Part shown: positions 17,645-26,163 of the stretch, piece after piece | How positions within the stretch are numbered: position 1 is the first letter of the stretch | Layout of the letters: each line of letters starts with the position of its first letter | Assembly: GCF_045348435.1 (NCBI RefSeq) | Contig: NZ_CP157484.1 | Coordinates: 5,022,001 to 5,086,000, forward strand | Length of the DNA stretch: 64,000 bases | Reading direction: 5' to 3' | Origin: Alsobacter sp045348435 | Lineage (GTDB): Bacteria; Pseudomonadota; Alphaproteobacteria; Rhizobiales; Beijerinckiaceae | The notes under the pieces: model-generated | Seen by the model: only the letters and a program-made list of their open reading frames with translations | The model's database searches: none | What the model was told of the DNA's origin: nothing | Position numbers and translations under genes: made by a program

Positions 17645-18981
17645 TATTTTCCGATGCAGAATGACGAGAACACCTGATCCAGGATGGCCTCTGAATTCAT
17701 GGCTCCGGTCAGCTCTGCCAACGATCCCGCTGCCAGGCGAAGCTCTTCTGCGACAAGCTCCAGACCACCGGCAGCCTGCAACAGCGTGCAAGCCCGGTCT
17801 AAGTGAGAGACCGCTTCCGTCATGGCCGCCCGGTGCCGCGCACGCGTGACAAGCGACGGATCTCTCCCTGCCAGAGGAGAGGCGATCTCCACCAGTGCGC
17901 CCCTAAGATTGGTGAGGCCGGCGCCGGTCACGACCGAAATGGCGAAATCCGCCCATGGTGTTTGTTCCGGATATGAATCGATCTTGGTTCGAACTGTCTT
18001 TTGGATCACGTCGGGCAGCGCGTGCGGAACAGACACGCCGGGCTGTTCATCTCGGTCGCTCAGCCGGAGCACAACATCCGCCTCGGCTGCCCGTCGCAGC
18101 GCCTTGTCGATCCCGATCGATTCCACCGGGTCGGCGGTCTCGCGGATGCCCGCCGTGTCCACGAACCGGAACAAGACTCCATCGAGGTCCACGTCCACTT
18201 CGATCAGGTCGCGCGTGGTGCCCGGAACGTCGGTGACGATGGCGGCGTCCCGCCCGGAGAACCAGTTCAACAGCGACGATTTGCCGACATTGGGCGGCCC
18301 AGTCACCACGACGGTGACGCCGTCCCGCACCCGCTCGGCGCGGCGATCGGCGATCTGGGCGAGGAGGGCCGCTCGGACCCGGTCCAAGAGACGCAGCAAC
18401 TCACCGATCGGAACGTCGTCGCCCACATCATGCTCGTCCGAGAAGTCCAGGTCGGCCGCGATGATCGCCTGCGCCGTCAGGAGCTTAGAGCGCCACTCCT
18501 GGACCGCCGCGCTGAGTCCACCCCCGTATTGCCGGATGGCCTGCGCGCGCTGGGCATCCGTCTCCGAATCGATCAGATCGGCCAATCCCTCGGCCTGTGT
18601 CAGGTCCATCTTCCCGTTATGAAGCGCCCGACGGGTGAACTCGCCCGGTTGCGCGGGGCGGACGCCCTCCATGAGCGAGAGCGCGTGCAAGACTGCGGAT
18701 GTCACCGCCCGTCCGCCATGCAGGTGCAATTCCGCCACGTCTTCGCCCGTGAAGCTGGCCGGACCCTTAAAAAAGAGGACGAGCGCCTCGTCGAGCGCCA
18801 CGCCCGCACCGTCCCGCAAGGTGCGGACAGTCGCCCTTCTAGCCGGGGGCAAGCCGCCGGCGAGCGTCATCAGCACGCGCCCCGAAAGGGGACCGCTGAT
18901 GCGGATCACCGCGAGGGCGGCGCGCCCCGGCGCAGTGGCCAGGGCGTAGATCGTGTCGGAAGAGAGGATCTGTCCGCCCAT
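17644..18981 (-). CDS. mnmE: tRNA modification GTPase MnmE
   Basis: Potassium-activated GTPase acting with MnmG on wobble uridines. The folate-binding N-terminal domain starts with DTIYALATAPGRAALAVIRI. The inserted G domain has P-loop GPPNVGKSSLLNWF, switch VPGTTRD and DTAGIRE. The protein ends with the invariant FCIGK whose Cys is needed for modification. The 445-residue length is normal. It lies between rho and mnmG in the leftward origin cluster. Confidence 0.96.
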   Translation of the reverse strand: MGGQILSSDTIYALATAPGRAALAVIRISGPLSGRVLMTLAGGLPPARRATVRTLRDGAGVALDEALVLFFKGPASFTGEDVAELHLHGGRAVTSAVLHALSLMEGVRPAQPGEFTRRALHNGKMDLTQAEGLADLIDSETDAQRAQAIRQYGGGLSAAVQEWRSKLLTAQAIIAADLDFSDEHDVGDDVPIGELLRLLDRVRAALLAQIADRRAERVRDGVTVVVTGPPNVGKSSLLNWFSGRDAAIVTDVPGTTRDLIEVDVDLDGVLFRFVDTAGIRETADPVESIGIDKALRRAAEADVVLRLSDRDEQPGVSVPHALPDVIQKTVRTKIDSYPEQTPWADFAISVVTGAGLTNLRGALVEIASPLAGRDPSLVTRARHRAAMTEAVSHLDRACTLLQAAGGLELVAEELRLAAGSLAELTGAMNSEAILDQVFSSFCIGK

Positions 18982-19032
18982 GCGGCGTCGTCCTCGGATG
19001 GAACCGGATCCGAATCGATCCGACGTCCGTCC

Positions 19033-20298
19033 TCAGGTGTTCATCGAATCGAAGAAGTCGCCATTGGTCTTCGTCTGGCGCAGCTTGTCGAGGAGGAACT
19101 CGATCGCGTCGACGGTGCCCATCGGGTTCAGGATTCGGCGCAGGACATACATCTTCTTGAGGACGTCGGCCGGGACCAGCAGCTCTTCCTTGCGGGTGCC
19201 CGAGCGGGTGATGTCGAGCGACGGGAAGACGCGCTTGTCCGACACCTTGCGATCCAGGATGATTTCGGAATTGCCCGTGCCCTTGAACTCCTCGAAGATC
19301 ACCTCGTCCATGCGGCTGCCCGTATCGATCAGCGCGGTCGCGATGATAGTCAGCGATCCGCCTTCCTCGATGTTGCGGGCCGCGCCGAAGAAGCGCTTCG
19401 GGCGCTGCAGGGCGTTGGCGTCCACGCCGCCGGTCAGCACCTTGCCGGAGGACGGCACCACGGTGTTGTAGGCGCGCCCGAGGCGCGTGATCGAGTCCAG
19501 CAGGATCACGACATCGCGGCCGTGCTCAACCAGGCGCTTGGCCTTTTCGATGACCATTTCGGCGACCTGCACATGCCGGGAAGCCGGCTCGTCGAAGGTC
19601 GACGACACCACTTCGCCGCGCACGGAGCGCTGCATGTCGGTCACCTCCTCGGGCCGCTCGTCGATAAGCAGGACGATCAGGTAGCACTCGGGATGGTTCG
19701 TCGTGATGGACTGCGCCACGTTCTGCAGCAGCACCGTCTTGCCGGTGCGCGGCGGCGCCACGATGAGGCCGCGCTGGCCCTTTCCGATCGGGGACACGAT
19801 GTCGATGACCCGGGCGGAGAAATCCTTGCGGGTCGGGTCCTCGATCTCGAGCTTCAGGCGCTCGTTCGGGTAAAGCGGCGTCAGATTGTCAAAATTGACC
19901 TTATGGCGCGCCTTGTCCGGGTCTTCGAAATTGATCGTGTTGACCTTGAGCAGGGCGAAATAGCGCTCGCCCTCCTTGGGGCTGCGGATCTGGCCTTCGA
20001 CCGTGTCGCCGGTCCGCAGGCCGAAGCGCCGGATCTGCGACGGCGAAACATAGATGTCGTCTGGACCGGCCAGGTAGTTGGAATCCGGCGATCGCAGGAA
20101 GCCGAAGCCGTCAGGCAGCACTTCGACGACGCCCTCGCCGATGATCTCCACCTCGTTGGAGGCGAGCTGCTTGAGAATCGCGAACATCAGCTCCTGCTTG
20201 CGCATGGTGCCGGCGTTCTCGACCTGCAGTTCCTCCGCAAAGGCGAGCATCTCCGTCGGGGACTTCGCCTTGAGGTCCTGGAGCTTGATTTCCCGCAT
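19033..20298 (-). CDS. rho: Transcription termination factor Rho
   Basis: Hexameric RNA helicase that terminates transcription. The 421 residues show the N-terminal helical domain (LKAKSPTEMLAFAEEL), the cold-shock-like primary RNA site (GFGFLRSPDSNYLAGPDDIY), the P-loop APPRTGKTVLLQ and Walker B VILLDSITRLGRAYN, then the R-loop region. There is no extra insertion. It is separated by 51 bases from mnmE and by 212 bp from hemJ; the latter gap may hold its own promoter, though no clear hexamers are visible. Confidence 0.97.
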   Translation of the reverse strand: MREIKLQDLKAKSPTEMLAFAEELQVENAGTMRKQELMFAILKQLASNEVEIIGEGVVEVLPDGFGFLRSPDSNYLAGPDDIYVSPSQIRRFGLRTGDTVEGQIRSPKEGERYFALLKVNTINFEDPDKARHKVNFDNLTPLYPNERLKLEIEDPTRKDFSARVIDIVSPIGKGQRGLIVAPPRTGKTVLLQNVAQSITTNHPECYLIVLLIDERPEEVTDMQRSVRGEVVSSTFDEPASRHVQVAEMVIEKAKRLVEHGRDVVILLDSITRLGRAYNTVVPSSGKVLTGGVDANALQRPKRFFGAARNIEEGGSLTIIATALIDTGSRMDEVIFEEFKGTGNSEIILDRKVSDKRVFPSLDITRSGTRKEELLVPADVLKKMYVLRRILNPMGTVDAIEFLLDKLRQTKTNGDFFDSMNT

Positions 20299-20510
20299 GG
20301 ATATGTCCTGGGAGTCGCGGCCCGTCTAAGCCGGGCGTCTGCGATAGGTGGGTGAGAAAAACGTGGGACCGATCCTGTCGGTTCCTGTCGTGACGCCGGC
20401 TGTGGCGACGGCGAAACCGAAGCGACAGCCCGAGCACCGACCACGACTGAGGGAGGCTCGCGACGGATACAAGTTTTTGGCGCAGGGCACAAGCCCCGTC
20501 GCGCCCGCAG

Positions 20511-20936
20511 TCAGAACGGCTTCACGACGACCAGGATGACGATGCCGATCATCAGCAGCGTCGGCGCCTCGTTCACGACCCGGAAGAACCGGGGGCTTCG
20601 AACGTTGGCGTCCGCCGCGAAGTCCTTCACGGCCTTGCTGAGAAAACCGTGGACGCCTGACATGACCAGCACCAGGGCGAATTTGCCGTGGAACCAGCCC
20701 GCCTTCCACCAGCCGCCCTGCCAGACCAGCCAGAGCCCGGCGAGCCAGCTCACGATCATGGCCGGAGTCATGATGCCCTTGAGCAGCCGCCGCTCCATGA
20801 GCTTCAGCGTCTCGGACTTGTCGGACCCCTTCACGGCGTCGGCGTGGTAGACGAAGAGCCTCGGGAGGTAGAGGAGCCCGGCCATCCAGGAGATGATGGC
20901 GAGCACATGCAGGGCCTTGACCCAGTCGTAGCTCAA
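20511..20936 (-). CDS. hemJ: Protoporphyrinogen oxidase HemJ
   Basis: Integral-membrane enzyme oxidising protoporphyrinogen IX in haem synthesis. The 141-residue protein has about four membrane helices and the conserved His and Lys-containing segments WVKALHVLAIISWMAGLLYL and the HGFLSKAVKDF region. The start is TTG at 20936, overlapping the hemE stop as TTGA, so translation is probably coupled to hemE. Both encode late steps of haem synthesis. Confidence 0.88.
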   Translation of the reverse strand: MSYDWVKALHVLAIISWMAGLLYLPRLFVYHADAVKGSDKSETLKLMERRLLKGIMTPAMIVSWLAGLWLVWQGGWWKAGWFHGKFALVLVMSGVHGFLSKAVKDFAADANVRSPRFFRVVNEAPTLLMIGIVILVVVKPF

Positions 20937-21985
20937 CCCTGGTCTCCCCGCACGAGCTTGACCAGCTGCTCGACGTTCTCGACCGGCGTCTCGGGCACGA
21001 TTCCGTGGCCGAGGTTGAAGATGTGCGGCCCGCCCGAGAAGGCGTCCAGCACGGCGCGCACTCCGTTCTCGAGCGCCGCCCCGCCGGCGACCACCGTGAG
21101 GGGATCGAGATTGCCCTGCACGGGCTTCAGCGCCTGGACCTGCTCGGCCGCCCAGCGCCCGTCCACCGCCCAGTCGAGAGCGACCGCGTCAGCCCCGGTG
21201 CGCTCGGCCGCGAGGCGGTGTCCGAGACCGGAAGCGCGCAGGAATACGATGATTCGCGCATGCGGGACCTCGGCCCGCACTCCGTCGACGATGCGGCGGA
21301 TGGGCCCGATGGACCAGCGCTCCAGGCCCTCGCGGGTGAGCGCCCCGGCGAAGCTCTCGAAGATCTGGACGGCGTCCACCCCGGAGCGGAACTGCCGGAC
21401 GAGGTAGCGGATCGAGGCGGCGACCAGCCGGTCGATGAGCGCCTGCAGGAATTCCGGGTCCCGATAGGCCAGGAGCCTGGAGGGAGCGAGCTCCGGCGTT
21501 CCCTTGCCGGCGATCATGTAGCTCGCCACGGTCCAGGGAGCCCCGCAGAAGCCCAGCAGGGCGGTCTCCGGCCCCAGCGCCCCGCGCACCCGCTCGATGG
21601 TCTCGAAGACCGCTCCAAGCCGCTCCAAGTCGATCTCGTCGGAGAGCCTTTTCAGACCGCCGTCGAGGGTGATGGGATGGAGCCTCGGTCCCTCGCCTTC
21701 CGCGAAGGTGACCTTCTGGCCGAGGGCGTCGGGCACGACGAGGATGTCGGAGAAGATGATGGCCGCGTCGAAGCCGAAGCGCCTGATCGGCTGCAGGGTG
21801 GCCTCCGCCGCCTTGGCGGGCGCGTAGCAGAAATCCATGAAGGAGGGGGCCGTGGCGCGAAGCTCCCGGTATTCCGGGAGATAGCGGCCCGCCTGGCGCA
21901 TGATCCAGAGAGGCGGTCGGCTCAGCGTCTCGCCGGCCAGCACGCGCAGGAGCGGCTTGCCGCCCGAAGGGTGATCCGATCCCAC
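20933..21985 (-). CDS. hemE: Uroporphyrinogen decarboxylase
   Basis: Converts uroporphyrinogen III to coproporphyrinogen III. Signatures are LWIMRQAGRYLPEYRELR near the N-terminus, FSDILVVPDALG and GFCGAPWTVASYM. I choose GTG at 21985 (350 residues), because AAAGGA lies 8 bp before it; the longer open frame to 22075 would add a basic tail not expected in the family. hemE bordering the origin on one side matches Caulobacter. Confidence 0.94.
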   Translation of the reverse strand: MGSDHPSGGKPLLRVLAGETLSRPPLWIMRQAGRYLPEYRELRATAPSFMDFCYAPAKAAEATLQPIRRFGFDAAIIFSDILVVPDALGQKVTFAEGEGPRLHPITLDGGLKRLSDEIDLERLGAVFETIERVRGALGPETALLGFCGAPWTVASYMIAGKGTPELAPSRLLAYRDPEFLQALIDRLVAASIRYLVRQFRSGVDAVQIFESFAGALTREGLERWSIGPIRRIVDGVRAEVPHARIIVFLRASGLGHRLAAERTGADAVALDWAVDGRWAAEQVQALKPVQGNLDPLTVVAGGAALENGVRAVLDAFSGGPHIFNLGHGIVPETPVENVEQLVKLVRGDQG

Positions 21986-22054
21986 TTCAAATATCCTTTT
22001 TCTTTCTAAGATTCTTTTGTCCTTTCTTTTAGACCGCCCGCCTGCGGAACGCCA

Positions 22055-22066
22055 AGCGCTCCACAG
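22055..22066 (+). repeat. 12-bp direct repeat with DnaA-like core, copy 1
   Basis: AGCGCTCCACAG, containing the TCCACA core of DnaA boxes. The second copy is at 22342-22353, immediately after the best DnaA-like box. Confidence 0.5.
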
Positions 22067-22139
22067 GACGCCCACAGGTTCTCGGGCGACCGGCTTGGCG
22101 GCCTCGCGCTCGAAGGCCCGGAGGGACGCTCGGCGGCCG

Positions 22140-22154
22140 TTAACGATTCATTAA
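22140..22154 (+). promoter_or_regulatory. Full CtrA box with GANTC in the spacer (origin)
   Basis: TTAA-CGATTCA-TTAA matches TTAA-N7-TTAA exactly. The spacer contains GATTC (22145-22149), a CcrM methylation site, so methylation state and CtrA occupancy would meet at one spot. A TTAA half-site follows at 22177. In Caulobacter, CtrA binding at the origin silences initiation in swarmer cells; the same role here is inferred. Confidence 0.7.
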
Positions 22155-22333
22155 GGGTTTTGCGGAGCTTTGATGCTTAACGCTCCGCCTGCGTCGCAGC
22201 GCCTTTCGCGGTTGTCCCCGCCTGTGCGCAAAAGCCGCCCGAATCCATCCCCGTCGGGATCGTCTGTTGATCGCTGTCCCCGCGCTTGCGACAGTGTTCG
22301 CGCCCGCCGACCGGTCGGGCCGATTTGTGCCCG

Positions 22334-22353
22334 CCATCCACAGCGCTCCACAG
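22334..22353 (+). promoter_or_regulatory. DnaA-like boxes with 12-bp repeat copy 2
   Basis: CCATCCACA (22334-22342) matches TTATCCACA at 7 of 9 positions and is directly followed by CGCTCCACA (22344-22352, 6 of 9). Tandem weak boxes resemble the moderate and weak DnaA sites of Caulobacter rather than the strong E. coli type. Confidence 0.45.
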
Positions 22354-22412
22354 CCCTGTGAATTGCGCCGAAGGACCCGGACCTCCGGGCTTCGAACCTG
22401 GGACCGCTCGCT

Positions 22413-23243
22413 TTGGGACGGAGCTACTTTCACCTGCATCTCGTGTCCGACGCCACGGGCGAGACCCTGATCGCGGTCAGCCGCGCGGCGGCCGCGCAGT
22501 ACCAGGGCATCTCGGCCATCGAGCACGTCTATCCGCTCGTGCGCACCTCCACCCAGCTCGACCGCGTCCTGGGCGAATTGGAGGCCGCGCCAGGGATGGT
22601 GCTCTATACCCTCGTGGAGCCGGAGCTCGCGGGCCGCCTCGAGGAAGCCTGCCGCGAATTCAGCTGCCCGTGCCTGTCGGTGCTCGATCCGGTGCTCGGG
22701 CTGTTCCAGTCCTATCTGGGGACCGTGTCGACCCATCGCCCCGGCGCCCAGCATGTCCTGAACGTCGACTATTTCAAGCGCATCGACGCGCTCAACTACA
22801 CCATGATGCATGACGACGGCGCATTGCCACCGGACCTGGAGACGGCCGACATCATCCTGGTCGGCATCAGCCGCACGTCCAAGACCCCAACCAGCATTTA
22901 TCTGGCCAATCGCGGCATCAAGACCGCCAACATCCCGCTCGTGCCCGGGATTCCGCTGCCGCCCGGACTGGAGCACGTCAAGCGGCCCCTCGTGGTCGGG
23001 CTGGTCGCCAGCCCCGACCGAATCGTGCAGATCCGCCAGAACCGGCTCCTCACGCTCAACGCCTCCGACGACACGCCCTATGTCGACAAAACGGCCGTCA
23101 CCGAGGAGGTCGCTCATTCCCGCAAGCTGTGCGCCCGCTTCGGGTGGCCCATCATCGACGTCACCCGGCGCTCCATCGAGGAGACGGCCGCCGCGATCCT
23201 GGACCTCCTGAAGCAGCACCGCATGCGCTTCATCGTGGAGTGA
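22413..23243 (+). CDS. Pyruvate, phosphate dikinase regulatory protein (DUF299)
   Basis: Bifunctional ADP-dependent kinase and phosphorylase family that switches PPDK or PEP synthase off and on. The 276-residue protein starts FHLHLVSDATGETL, the family signature, and has the P-loop-like GISRTSKTPTSIYLANRG near residue 150. The start is TTG at 22413. Its homologue (RP001) borders the origin in Caulobacter and Rickettsia, which supports the oriC call. Expected target PPDK is outside the window. Confidence 0.92.
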   Translation: MGRSYFHLHLVSDATGETLIAVSRAAAAQYQGISAIEHVYPLVRTSTQLDRVLGELEAAPGMVLYTLVEPELAGRLEEACREFSCPCLSVLDPVLGLFQSYLGTVSTHRPGAQHVLNVDYFKRIDALNYTMMHDDGALPPDLETADIILVGISRTSKTPTSIYLANRGIKTANIPLVPGIPLPPGLEHVKRPLVVGLVASPDRIVQIRQNRLLTLNASDDTPYVDKTAVTEEVAHSRKLCARFGWPIIDVTRRSIEETAAAILDLLKQHRMRFIVE

Positions 23244-23245
23244 GG

Positions 23246-23869
23246 ATGTCGGCTTCCCTGCTCTGGACCAGCCAGCAGCCGCTCGTCCTCGCGTCGCGCA
23301 GCGCCGCCAGGATCCACCTGCTGGCGTCCGCCGGCATCCCGCTGGAGGCCATGCCGGCCGACATCGACGAGCGCGCCGAGGAGGCGGCCGCCCGGATGCG
23401 AGACGCCGACCCCGAGGGAGTCGCTCTGGCGCTCGCCCAAGCGAAGGCGTCGGCGATCTCGCGCCTGCGGCCCGGCCGCCTGGTGCTCGGTTCCGATCAG
23501 ACGCTGGCCTGCGGCGCGGACGCCTTCCACAAGCCGACCGACGCCGCCGAAGCGGCGGAGCAACTGCGCCGGCTCTCGGGCCGGCGTCACGCGCTGCATT
23601 CGGCGGCCGTGGTCATGCGCGACGACGAGGCGCTCTTTTCCACCGTGGCGACCGCAAGCCTGACCATGCGGGCGTTGTCGGAGGCCATGATCGCGAGGTA
23701 TCTGGACGCGGCCGGCGGCGTGGCCTTGGGCAGCGTCGGCGCGTACCAGCTCGAGGGGCTGGGCATTCATCTGTTCGAGGCGATCGAAGGCGATCACTTC
23801 ACCATCCTGGGGCTCCCGCTCATGCCGCTGCTCGCCTTCTTCCGCCAGATCGGGGCGGCCGCCCAATGA
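23246..23869 (+). CDS. maf: Maf-family nucleoside triphosphate pyrophosphatase
   Basis: House-cleaning pyrophosphatase for non-canonical or methylated nucleotides. The 207-residue product has LVLASRSAARIHLL at the N-terminus, the acidic segment ERAEEAAARM in place of the usual Dest-E region, and LVLGSDQTLAC with the catalytic Asp. The start ATG is preceded by GTGAGG and lies two bases after the upstream stop. It overlaps aroE by four bases (ATGA). Confidence 0.9.
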   Translation: MSASLLWTSQQPLVLASRSAARIHLLASAGIPLEAMPADIDERAEEAAARMRDADPEGVALALAQAKASAISRLRPGRLVLGSDQTLACGADAFHKPTDAAEAAEQLRRLSGRRHALHSAAVVMRDDEALFSTVATASLTMRALSEAMIARYLDAAGGVALGSVGAYQLEGLGIHLFEAIEGDHFTILGLPLMPLLAFFRQIGAAAQ

Positions 23870-24729
23870 GCGAGGCCGCCCCCGGACCGGCGCCGCGCGC
23901 CTGCATCGTCGGCTGGCCGGTCAAGCATTCGCGCTCGCCCCTGATCCATGGACATTGGCTGGAGACGCTGGGCCTCGCCGGATCCTATGGGCGCGAGGAG
24001 GTCTCGCCCGAGGCTTTTCCATCCTTCCTGAAGACCCTGCAAGCCCGCGGCTATGTGGGGTGCAACGTCACGGTCCCGCACAAGGAGGCGGCTTATCGCA
24101 CCGTGGAGGTCGCGACGGATCGCGCCCGCGCCCTGGAGGTCGTCAACACGGTGTGGTTCGAGAACGGCGTGCTCCACGGCGACAACACCGACATCGTGGG
24201 CTTCGTGTCCTCGCTCGACGCCGACGCGCCGGGCTGGGCGGACGGCGCCGGCCATGCGCTCGTGCTGGGGGCGGGCGGCGCGGCGCGGGCCATCGTGGCG
24301 GGCCTGCTCGACCGTCAGGTCGGGCTCGTAACGGTCCTGAACCGAACCCGGGACCGCGCCGAGACGCTGGCGCGGTTCTTCGGCAAGCGCGTCCAGGCGG
24401 CCCGCTGGGAGGACCTTTCCCAGCTCCTGCACAGCGCCGACCTTCTGGTCAACGCCACCTCGCTGGGAATGACCGGCCAGCCCGCGCTCGACGTGTCGCT
24501 CGAGGGCCTCAGGCCCGGCGCGGTCGTCACCGACGCGGTCTATGTCCCGCTGGAGACGCCTCTGCTGAGGGAGGCGCGGGCCCGGGGCGCCCGCACGGTC
24601 GACGGTCTCGGCATGCTGCTGCACCAGGCGGCGTCCGGCTTCGAGCACTGGTTCGGCCGTCTTCCAGAGGTGACTCCGGAGCTGCGCGCCCTGGTCGTCG
24701 CCGACATCCAGAAGAGCCATCCCGCATGA
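23866..24729 (+). CDS. aroE: Shikimate dehydrogenase
   Basis: NADPH-dependent reduction of 3-dehydroshikimate. The 287-residue protein shows the substrate site GWPVKHSRSPLIHGHWL, the catalytic Lys in NVTVPHKEAAY, DNTDIVGF, and the NADP fold LGAGGAARAIVAGL with LNRTRDRAE. ATGA overlaps join it to maf upstream and coaE downstream, so the three are likely translationally coupled. Confidence 0.95.
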   Translation: MSEAAPGPAPRACIVGWPVKHSRSPLIHGHWLETLGLAGSYGREEVSPEAFPSFLKTLQARGYVGCNVTVPHKEAAYRTVEVATDRARALEVVNTVWFENGVLHGDNTDIVGFVSSLDADAPGWADGAGHALVLGAGGAARAIVAGLLDRQVGLVTVLNRTRDRAETLARFFGKRVQAARWEDLSQLLHSADLLVNATSLGMTGQPALDVSLEGLRPGAVVTDAVYVPLETPLLREARARGARTVDGLGMLLHQAASGFEHWFGRLPEVTPELRALVVADIQKSHPA

Positions 24730-25352
24730 CCTTCGTCCTGGGCCTCACGGGATCGATCGGCATGGGCAAGTCGGCCACGGCCGGGTTCTTCCGGGAGGCG
24801 GGCGTGCCGGTGCACGACGCGGACGCCTCGGTCCATGCGCTTTATCGCGGCCCGGCGGCTGCGCTCGTCGAGGAGGCCTTTCCGGGTTCCACCCGCGACG
24901 GCGCGGTGGACCGGGCGGCGCTGGGTGGGATGGTGCTGGGCGACCCGGCGGCGCTCAAGCGGCTCGAGGCGATCGTCCATCCGTTGGTCCGCGCCGCCGA
25001 GATCGCATTCCTGAAAGCCTGCATCGCCGCCTCCGAACCCCTCGCCGTCCTCGACATTCCGCTGCTGTTCGAGACGGGCGGCGACCGGCGATGCGACGCC
25101 GTCCTGGTCGTCACCGCGCCGGCTCCTGTGCAAAAGCAGCGCGTGCTGGCCCGGCCGGGCATGACCCTGGAGAAGTTTGAGGCCATCCTGGCCAAGCAGA
25201 CGCCTGATTCGGCGAAGCGGGCGCAAGCCCATTGGCTGGTCGACACCAGCCGGGGCTTCGACGCCGCCCGGAGGCAGGTCCGCGACGTCATCCGCGCCTG
25301 CGCGGGCCGGCAGGGACAAGCGGGGCGCCTCCTGGCTGCGTCGGCAGGCTGA
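24726..25352 (+). CDS. coaE: Dephospho-CoA kinase
   Basis: Last step of coenzyme A synthesis. P-loop LGLTGSIGMGKSATAGFF at the N-terminus, VHDADASVHALY with the conserved Asp, and VLDIPLLFETGG of the lid region. The 208-residue length is normal. The start at 24726 overlaps the aroE stop by four bases. coaA, the first step of the pathway, is 6 kb away at 30902. Confidence 0.94.
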   Translation: MTFVLGLTGSIGMGKSATAGFFREAGVPVHDADASVHALYRGPAAALVEEAFPGSTRDGAVDRAALGGMVLGDPAALKRLEAIVHPLVRAAEIAFLKACIAASEPLAVLDIPLLFETGGDRRCDAVLVVTAPAPVQKQRVLARPGMTLEKFEAILAKQTPDSAKRAQAHWLVDTSRGFDAARRQVRDVIRACAGRQGQAGRLLAASAG

Positions 25353-25365
25353 TCAAGGGAAGTCG

Positions 25366-26094
25366 ATGTCCATCCGCGAGATCGTGTTCGACACCGAGAC
25401 CACCGGCCTCAGTCCGCTGGGCGGGGACCGCGTCGTCGAGATCGGCTGCGTGGAGATGTTCAACCACATCCCGACGGGACAGAACTTCCACGTCTATATC
25501 AATCCCGAGAGGGACATGCCGGAAGCCGCCTTCGCGGTGCACGGCCTCTCCAGCGCGTTCCTGGCCGACAAGCCCGTCTTCGCCGCGGTGGCCGACGCCT
25601 TCGTGGAGTTCATCGGCGACGCCAAGATGGTGGCGCATAACGCCGCCTTCGACGTCAGCTTCCTCAACGCCGAGCTGGACCGGCTCGGCAAGCCGCCGAT
25701 CGAGCAGGCCCGGATCGTCGACACCCTGGCGTTGGCCCGGCGCAAGTTCCCCTTCGCGCCCGCCAGCCTCGACGCGCTGTGCAACCGCTTCGGCATCGAC
25801 AATTCCCGCCGCACCAAGCATGGCGCGCTGCTCGACGCCGAGATCCTGGCGGAGGTCTATGTCGAGCTTCTGGGCGGCCGCCAGGCCGATCTCGGCCTTA
25901 TGGTGGCGGGAGTGCGCAGCGCCGTGGAGCGCGCCACCGGACAGCGGCGGACGCTGGTGCGTCCCGAGCCGCTGCCGTCGAGGCTCACCCGCGCCGAGCT
26001 GGACGCCCACGACGCCTTCATCCGCACGCTGGGCGGCGAGGTGATCTGGCGCGACTACCTGCCGGAGCCGGAGGCCGCCAAGGCGGCGTCCTGA
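25366..26094 (+). CDS. dnaQ: DNA polymerase III subunit epsilon
   Basis: Proofreading 3'-5' exonuclease of the replicase. The DEDDh residues are visible: FDTETTGL (Asp, Glu), HNAAFDVSFLN (Asp) and KHGALLDAEIL (His, Asp). The C-terminal tail binds the polymerase alpha subunit in the family. ATG 25366 is preceded by AAGGGA and gives 242 residues. It closes the rightward run from the origin and converges with secB. Confidence 0.95.
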   Translation: MSIREIVFDTETTGLSPLGGDRVVEIGCVEMFNHIPTGQNFHVYINPERDMPEAAFAVHGLSSAFLADKPVFAAVADAFVEFIGDAKMVAHNAAFDVSFLNAELDRLGKPPIEQARIVDTLALARRKFPFAPASLDALCNRFGIDNSRRTKHGALLDAEILAEVYVELLGGRQADLGLMVAGVRSAVERATGQRRTLVRPEPLPSRLTRAELDAHDAFIRTLGGEVIWRDYLPEPEAAKAAS

Positions 26095-26111
26095 ACGCGT
26101 CCAAACGCAAG

Positions 26112-26135
26112 AAGCCGGCCCTGGGGCCGGCTTCC
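26112..26135. terminator. Hairpin between convergent dnaQ and secB
   Basis: Perfect 11-bp inverted repeat GAAGCCGGCCC / GGGCCGGCTTC around a two-base centre. No long T run follows on either side, but the location between two convergent stops fits a bidirectional terminator. Confidence 0.6.
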
Positions 26136-26163
26136 AAGCTTGAGGCTCTCTGATGAGCCGGCA

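Larger units (their letters stand above)
21986..22412. other. oriC: Probable chromosomal origin of replication (oriC)
   Basis: Gene-free 427 bp between hemE and the PPDK regulatory gene, the position of Cori in Caulobacter and of predicted origins in other alphaproteobacteria. Visible elements: an AT-rich pyrimidine tract at about 21986-22033; a full CtrA box at 22140-22154 and a TTAA half-site at 22177-22180; GANTC sites at 22010, 22145 and 22241; a DnaA-like box CCATCCACA at 22334-22342 (7 of 9 to TTATCCACA); and the 12-mer AGCGCTCCACAG at both 22055 and 22342. Flanking genes run away on both sides. No perfect DnaA box was seen, so function is inferred mainly from synteny and the cell-cycle sites. 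Confidence 0.8.

Noticed and set aside
18001..20355. A 784-codon open frame antisense to mnmE and rho
   Set aside because: Spans two well-supported genes on the opposite strand and looks like low-complexity shadow coding.
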